From assembly GCF_002355655.1 (NCBI RefSeq), contig NZ_AP017569.1, positions 930,001 through 994,000 of the forward strand: 64,000 bases of DNA, in the 5' to 3' direction. Each line of letters begins with the position of its first letter. Position 1 is the stretch's first letter. Positions 59,900 through 64,000 of this stretch are shown here, piece after piece. The position numbers and the translations under genes were made by a program. The notes under the pieces were generated by a model, which was not told the DNA's origin, searched no databases, and saw nothing but the letters and a program-made list of their open reading frames with translations. Source of the stretch: Halorubrum trapanicum. GTDB taxonomy: Archaea > Halobacteriota > Halobacteria > Halobacteriales > Haloferacaceae.

Positions 59900-60183
59900 T
59901 TATAAATAGTCGACTGTGGATCGACGACGAACACCGCCAAAGCCCCAGCCGTGAGGCGGGCGCACGCTCGCTGCGGTCCTCGTCGCTCACTACGTTCGCT
60001 CCTGCGGTCCTTTCGTCGCCTGCGCCCGCCTCACGGCTGCCCCTTTGAGTCCCGCCCCGCACAGCAACCGCACCTCTCACCTCCCCAGCCTCGTCGCTCA
60101 CGCCCTGCGGGCGTTCGCGACTCCCTCGCGCGTGCTCCTCGCGGCCGCCTCCGGCGGCCACTCGGAGGCACGCGCCACCGCGA
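59900..60183 (+). repeat. Structured intergenic repeat, copy R7 (shortest, cleanest copy)
   Basis: Full copy between the divergent rhodanese-MBL and MinD genes. TTATAAAT, 29 nt, CCAAAGCCCCAG. P1 arms 59947-59964 and 60021-60038 pair perfectly over 18 bp; relative to R2 and R3 the sequence is changed at matched positions in both arms. P2 is built of GTCGC/GCGAC with an inner CGCCC/GGGCG stem, and P3 is GCGGCCGCC/GGCGGCCAC. It lacks the T-rich 3' tract. Outside it, the 460-bp gap holds no gene. Confidence 0.9.
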
Positions 60184-60253
60184 CTGCTAACGGGTCGGTT
60201 CCGCCGCGACCGCGATGAATAGGTTTTATTCGCGGCGGCCGGAGAGCGGGCGT

Positions 60254-61021
60254 ATGGTCGAGGCGTTCGCGGTCGCCAGCGGAAAGGGCGGCACGGGGAA
60301 GACGACGAGCACGCTCGCGCTCGGGATGGCGCTCGCGGCCGACCACGACGTGACGGTCGTGGACGCCGACACCGGGATGGCGAACCTCCTCTTTCACGCG
60401 GGGCTCGACGACGCGGCGGTCACCCTCCACGACCTGCTCGTCGAGGGCACCGCGACGGACGTGAGCGAGGCCGTCTACGAGCGGTTCGGGCTCTCGGTCG
60501 TCCCCTGCGGCACCTCGCTCGCCGGCTTCGAGGCCGCGGAGCCGGAGCGCCTCCGCGACGTGGTTGCGGAACTCGCGCGCGACACCGACGTGCTCCTGCT
60601 CGACTCGCCGGCCGCGCTGGGCTCGAAGTCGGCCGTGCTCCCGGTCGTGCTGGCCGACCGCGTCGTGGTCGTCGTCGAGCCGACCATCCCCGCGCTCTCG
60701 GACGGCCTGAAGGTCCAGGAGTACGCCCGCTCGTACGGCACGGAGACCGCCGGCGTCCTGTTCAACAAGGTCCGGGACGAGGCCGACGACGTCGCCGCGC
60801 AGGCGGAGCGCCACTTCGGCGGCCCCGTCCTCGCGAACGTCCCCGAGAGCGACGACGTCCGGGCGGCGCGCAGAGCGGGAGAGCCCCTCCTCGCGCACGC
60901 CCCGGAGAGTGAGGCCGCCGCGCGCTACCGGCGGGCCGCCGACCGGCTCGACGTGCGCGACGGCGACGGCGACGCGGTGGCGGACCGGTTCCGCAGCGCG
61001 GTCGTCCCCGACACGCCATGA
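60254..61021 (+). CDS. MinD/ParA-type deviant Walker ATPase
   Basis: A 255-residue ATPase: deviant Walker A ASGKGGTGKTTS, switch I VVDADTGMANLLFHAGLDD, and Walker B-like DVLLLDSPAALGSKS. Such proteins place other proteins on membranes or DNA. The C-terminal amphipathic membrane-targeting helix of classical MinD is not evident, and haloarchaea carry several MinD paralogues (MinD4 and others) with roles in pili and chemotaxis placement. ATG 60254 is used; a Met further upstream adds a basic peptide next to the repeat. Coupled to the next gene. Confidence 0.88.
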   Translation: MVEAFAVASGKGGTGKTTSTLALGMALAADHDVTVVDADTGMANLLFHAGLDDAAVTLHDLLVEGTATDVSEAVYERFGLSVVPCGTSLAGFEAAEPERLRDVVAELARDTDVLLLDSPAALGSKSAVLPVVLADRVVVVVEPTIPALSDGLKVQEYARSYGTETAGVLFNKVRDEADDVAAQAERHFGGPVLANVPESDDVRAARRAGEPLLAHAPESEAAARYRRAADRLDVRDGDGDAVADRFRSAVVPDTP

Positions 61022-61812
61022 GCGGGAACCCGAAGAGCGACGGCTCGGACGGCGACAGCCCCGGCGGCGACGGCTCGGAGTCGGCCGCGCTCACCATCCC
61101 GCGGGGGACGCTGCTGCGCTCGCGGGTGGTCTCCGACGTGGGGACGACGCTGTCGCGCGCGCTGGACCGCGACCTCACCGGCTACGCGACGCTGGTCCCG
61201 CAGGAGACGCTGCTCCTGTCCGGCGAGGCCCGCGGCGTCATCACCTTCGACGACGGCGTGCCCGTGCTGGCGTACAACACCGTGACGGACAGCGGCGGCC
61301 CGGACGCGCTCGCGGAGCTGGCGGTCCCCGGCCCCTACCGCGTCGAGCTGTACGCCGTCGACGCGAGCGGACTGGCCGCGGCCCACGAGGAGGAGGCGCT
61401 GCGCGTCGCGCCCGACGCGGCCGCGACCGAGCTGGCCGACGACGCCGCCCTCGCCGAGCGGACCCGCGAGGCGGCGCCCGACGAGCGGCTGCGAGACATC
61501 GACGGCGAGGACGACGCCGTCGCCGCCTTCCTCGCGGACGAGGAGCGGATCGACGCGATCCGGGAGCAGGCCCGCTCGGAGGCCCGCGACCGCGCGGCCG
61601 AGTGGGGGCTCGACGACGCGCTCGACGGGCCGAGCGACCGGAATGAAGGTGACGCCGGCGGGGCGGTCGGGCCCGGATCCGGGACGGACGAGGACGCGAA
61701 CCGCGGCGCGGTCGAGGGCGCTGAGAGCGCCGCCGACGGAGGGGCCGAAGAACGCGAGTCCCTCGATTCCGCGACCCGTTCCGGACCGTTTGACGGCGGG
61801 TCCGCTGGCTGA
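61018..61812 (+). CDS. MinD-operon partner protein of unknown function
   Basis: A 264-residue protein overlapping the MinD stop by 4 bp (ATGA). About residues 25-190 hold the folded part (ALTIPRGTLLRSRVVSDVG, LTGYATLVPQETLLLSGEA, GVITFDDGVPVLAYNT), strand-rich first and helical afterwards, followed by an acidic Gly/Asp/Glu-rich tail of about 55 residues. No known domain. Co-translation with a MinD ATPase suggests it is a cargo or regulator of that ATPase (inference). Confidence 0.7.
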   Translation: MSGNPKSDGSDGDSPGGDGSESAALTIPRGTLLRSRVVSDVGTTLSRALDRDLTGYATLVPQETLLLSGEARGVITFDDGVPVLAYNTVTDSGGPDALAELAVPGPYRVELYAVDASGLAAAHEEEALRVAPDAAATELADDAALAERTREAAPDERLRDIDGEDDAVAAFLADEERIDAIREQARSEARDRAAEWGLDDALDGPSDRNEGDAGGAVGPGSGTDEDANRGAVEGAESAADGGAEERESLDSATRSGPFDGGSAG

Positions 61813-61896
61813 AGGCCGGGCGCGAGAATTCGACGCGCGTTAAAAACGCTCATTTCGCCGGTAATTTTTTGAACGCAGGTTATGTGAATAGATAAC

Positions 61897-62637
61897 ATGT
61901 CAACCGGAGAGGGAGTCGAGGCGGGGAACGGAGAGACCGGGGAGAGCGAGGGGCCGCTCAACGCCGGAGACGCGGGATCCGACGCCGGAGCGACCGGTCG
62001 CGCCGACGGGCCCGAACGTGGCGAGGGCGGGGAGGGCGACGGATCGGCCGGCGATCGAAGGAACCACGGGTCGACCGACGACCGAGACGCGGAGGCCGAC
62101 GACGGGGTCTGCGCGAACGAGCTCCTGGAGCTGCTCGGCAACCGACGGCGGCGGCTCCTGTGGCGGCACCTCCGCACGGAGGAGGCGGAGGCGGCGCTCT
62201 CGGACGCCTCCAGACAGATCGCGGCGTGGGAGAACGGCGTTGACCCCGAGGACGTCGACTACGACCAGCGCAAGAGCGTGTACACGTCGCTGCGGCAGTT
62301 CCACTGCCCGAAGATGGCCGACGCCGGGCTGGTCGAGTTCGACGGCCGCGACGGGACGGTTCGGCTGACCTCGGACCTCCCTGACGAGCTCGTGATCGAA
62401 ATCGAGCCGGACACGGCGAACGTCGAGCGGACCGCCCTCGGCGCGCTCGCGCTGGCGGCCGGCGTCGTCCTCGGCGCGTGGGCCCTCGGGCTCCCGGTGT
62501 TCGGCCCGCTCTCGTTCGCCGGCGTCGCGTTCGCCGTCGCCTTCGCGGCCGTCGCCGCCGGCGTCGTGTACGCCGTCGCCGCCCGCTCGGAGCACGGCGT
62601 CTCGCTCGGCGACGCGCTGGCCCGCGTCGACGGCTGA
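61897..62637 (+). CDS. HTH protein with C-terminal membrane anchor (DUF7344-like)
   Basis: A 246-residue protein: a disordered acidic N terminus of about 65 residues, then a winged-helix-like domain (ANELLELLGNRRRRLLWRHL, SLRQFHCPKMADAGLVEFDG) and two C-terminal membrane helices (about 170-192 and 195-222), ending in a charged tail. The domain order fits the haloarchaeal HTH family with membrane segments. It may sense membrane or envelope state and regulate genes nearby. Confidence 0.8.
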   Translation: MSTGEGVEAGNGETGESEGPLNAGDAGSDAGATGRADGPERGEGGEGDGSAGDRRNHGSTDDRDAEADDGVCANELLELLGNRRRRLLWRHLRTEEAEAALSDASRQIAAWENGVDPEDVDYDQRKSVYTSLRQFHCPKMADAGLVEFDGRDGTVRLTSDLPDELVIEIEPDTANVERTALGALALAAGVVLGAWALGLPVFGPLSFAGVAFAVAFAAVAAGVVYAVAARSEHGVSLGDALARVDG

Positions 62638-62735
62638 CGGGACGGCTCCGCCGGGTCGACGTACCGGGTCGAACGGCCGGTCGGGCCGACGCACCCAGAC
62701 CGAACGGTTATTTCCGCCCGTCTCCTCCGTCCCGT

Positions 62736-63461
62736 ATCACGGTCCTTCGACTCCTGCGGCTGACCGCGCCCGCCGACTTCGCGGCCTGGTACGCCGCCGG
62801 CCGCGCGTACACGACCGGCGTCGCGGCGGGGATGGGCTTTCCCGGCGTCGACGGACTCGACGACGACCGGATCGTCCGCCGGCTCCGGACGGCCCCCGAC
62901 GAGCTGACGCCCGCCGAGGCGCGCTCCGTGGCGGCGACGCTGCTCGCGGACGGCGCGTTCTCGGAACCGTACTGCGAGTGGCTGCCGACCTGGTACGAGC
63001 TCGCGCTGATCGCGCCGGTCCGGTACGGCGACTGGCGGCTGCGACGGGTCGCCGGCGCGGTCGCCGACGAGGCGGGCGTGACGGTGACCGCGCCGCGGTT
63101 CTCGCGCCCGACCGACGTCCGAATCGACGGCGCGCCGGCGCTGTCGCGGGTCGACGGCTTCCGCGAGCGGTTCCTCCTCGCCGACTCGCTGCTCCACCTG
63201 GAGTGGTTCGAGCACGTCGCAGCCGCGGACGGGATCGACGTCCCCGCCGACCTCGTCGCGCGGACCCGCGAGGAGTCGCTGTCGTACTACGGCGGCGACC
63301 GCGACCGCCTCTCGCCCGACGTGCGGCGGTTCCAGCGTCACCTGTTCGCCGACGACCGCTGGGTCAGCCGCGTCGACGAGGCGTACGACCTCGACAGCGT
63401 CCTGTTCCGCCTCTGGGAGCGGCTCCTGCGCGACGAGCGGCGGCGACTGAGCGACGACTGA
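62736..63461 (+). CDS. Hypothetical protein with no standard start codon
   Basis: About 241 residues if read from ATC 62736; the frame has no ATG, GTG or TTG between the previous gene's stop and the ATG at 62830. The protein ITVLRLLRLTAPADFAAWYA continues in haloarchaeal style (WLPTWYELALIAPVRYGDWRL, SLSYYGGDRDRLSPDVRRFQ), mostly helical with no known domain. A GGTTATTTCC box at 62706-62715 lies about 22-30 nt before 62736, as for a leaderless gene, which favours that start; 62830 would lose about 30 conserved-looking residues. Confidence 0.6.
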   Translation: MTVLRLLRLTAPADFAAWYAAGRAYTTGVAAGMGFPGVDGLDDDRIVRRLRTAPDELTPAEARSVAATLLADGAFSEPYCEWLPTWYELALIAPVRYGDWRLRRVAGAVADEAGVTVTAPRFSRPTDVRIDGAPALSRVDGFRERFLLADSLLHLEWFEHVAAADGIDVPADLVARTREESLSYYGGDRDRLSPDVRRFQRHLFADDRWVSRVDEAYDLDSVLFRLWERLLRDERRRLSDD

Positions 63462-63946
63462 TCGGGGAGGGCGGTCGACCGAGTCGCGGTGCGGGCCAAG
63501 CGGGTCGTGGTCTGAGTCGACCAAGCCGAAGTGTTACAGATCCGGTAACAAGTTACGGGACCTAATCCCGAAACGGGAGGTAAGTATAGGCGGATCCCTC
63601 GATTACTGCGTTGTACGAACCGCGTTTCGGTTCGTTGTCCCCGACCTTCGGCCCTCGTTTTCGTTCGCGGCCGAGACCCGTTCGTCGCGGCACCGATCCC
63701 ACTCGTGGTCGTACCGGAGGCGCCGGGTATCGGCAGCGCCGCGCATCGCGTTCGAGCTGTGGAGAGCCCTCGCCTGCCATCGGCCCGATCCGGCGACAAC
63801 CGACGCAGGCCTCCCCCTCGCTGGTGAAGGGACCGGGAACGGCGACCGCGACGAACGGAGACAACTCGGCGGCGAGTAATCTTTTATTCAGCGTTGCGGC
63901 CGCCGGAACCTTCATACGTCGCCTCGCGGATCCTCCGGGTACACGA
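63462..63946. other. 485-bp intergenic region with clustered palindromes
   Basis: No convincing gene. Three palindromes cluster at 63533-63635: GTAAC-AA-GTTAC (63545-63556, with a further GTTAC at 63533), TCCCG-aaa-CGGGA (63566-63578) and ACGAACCG-cgttt-CGGTTCGT (63615-63635). A CTTTTATTC box lies near 63882, about 65 nt before the last gene. A 117-residue open frame on the minus strand (63562-63915) is basic, Pro/Arg-rich and probably non-coding. Confidence 0.5.
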
Positions 63947-64000
63947 ATGGCAGTACTCTTGCTGGAGGATGTCGATGCCGACGACGTCGGGACCGTCGGC
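63947..64000 (+). CDS. 5' end of an unidentified gene (cut by window edge)
   Basis: ATG 63947 opens a frame reading MAVLLLEDVDADDVGTVG to the end of the window. Eighteen codons are too few for an assignment. The hydrophobic start followed by acidic residues fits a haloarchaeal soluble protein. Confidence 0.4.
   Translation, partial: MAVLLLEDVDADDVGTVG

Noticed and set aside
63562..63915. 117-residue minus-strand protein with two Cys
   Set aside because: Basic, Pro/Arg-rich, no promoter or homologous look, and it spans the palindromes; treated as non-coding.

Overview
The window is chromosomal DNA from a haloarchaeon, most probably a Halorubrum. The evidence is high GC with strongly acidic proteins, archaeal-type genes (TFB, RPA, proteasome beta, Rpo11, S1e/S3ae, KEOPS Pcc1), TATA-type promoters close to start codons, and a proton-pump opsin that is nearly identical, from memory, to the archaerhodopsins of Halorubrum. 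No rRNA, tRNA, CRISPR array or prophage was seen.

Layout. 1-12 kb: 3' end of the ATP-dependent DNA ligase, an MBL hydrolase, a GCS2-like ligase, pyrimidine salvage (cdd, udp), an NDH-2-like flavoprotein, a regulator, arginase, a PHP protein and a glutathionyl-hydroquinone-reductase-like protein. 12-17 kb: a complete CUT1 sugar ABC transporter with a divergently placed ATPase. 17-23 kb: mutL, a thiolase/OB-fold pair and a DUF1917 protein. 22-26 kb: the rpa-rpap-phosphoesterase operon. 26-34 kb: a glycosyltransferase, rpo11, the overlapping rps15/DHH-like/pcc1/rps1e operon and nhaC. 34-40 kb: a small mobile element, PHP and asparagine-synthase-like genes, a UDG-family protein, psmB and pssA. 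40-49 kb: the retinal-protein region with brp, archaerhodopsin and bat, interrupted by a CDC48-like AAA gene. 49-64 kb: a band-7 protein, wHTH proteins, an NTPase/BtuF-like pair, tfb, aroD, rhomboid plus endonuclease V, a rhodanese-MBL protein and a MinD operon.

The most unusual feature is an intergenic repeat family with seven members: 12081-12226 (truncated), 17138-17442, 28797-29163, 35081-35500, 42141-42491, 55438-55808 and 59900-60183. The six full copies start with a TATA-like box, most often exactly 29 nt before a conserved CCAAAGCCCCAG block. They then fold into a long P1 stem plus two hairpins whose arms differ between copies but stay complementary, and five of the seven end near a T-rich TTTATAAA-like tract. 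Compensatory change together with a fixed promoter distance suggests a dispersed, independently transcribed structured RNA. Two copies carry extra upstream promoter modules repeated at about 57 bp.

A second find is a 705-bp element (34319-35023) with 17-bp terminal inverted repeats resembling IS6-family ends and near-identical 8-bp flanks. It sits exactly in the TATA box of the outermost promoter module of the 35-kb repeat copy and carries an AT-rich membrane-protein gene instead of a transposase.
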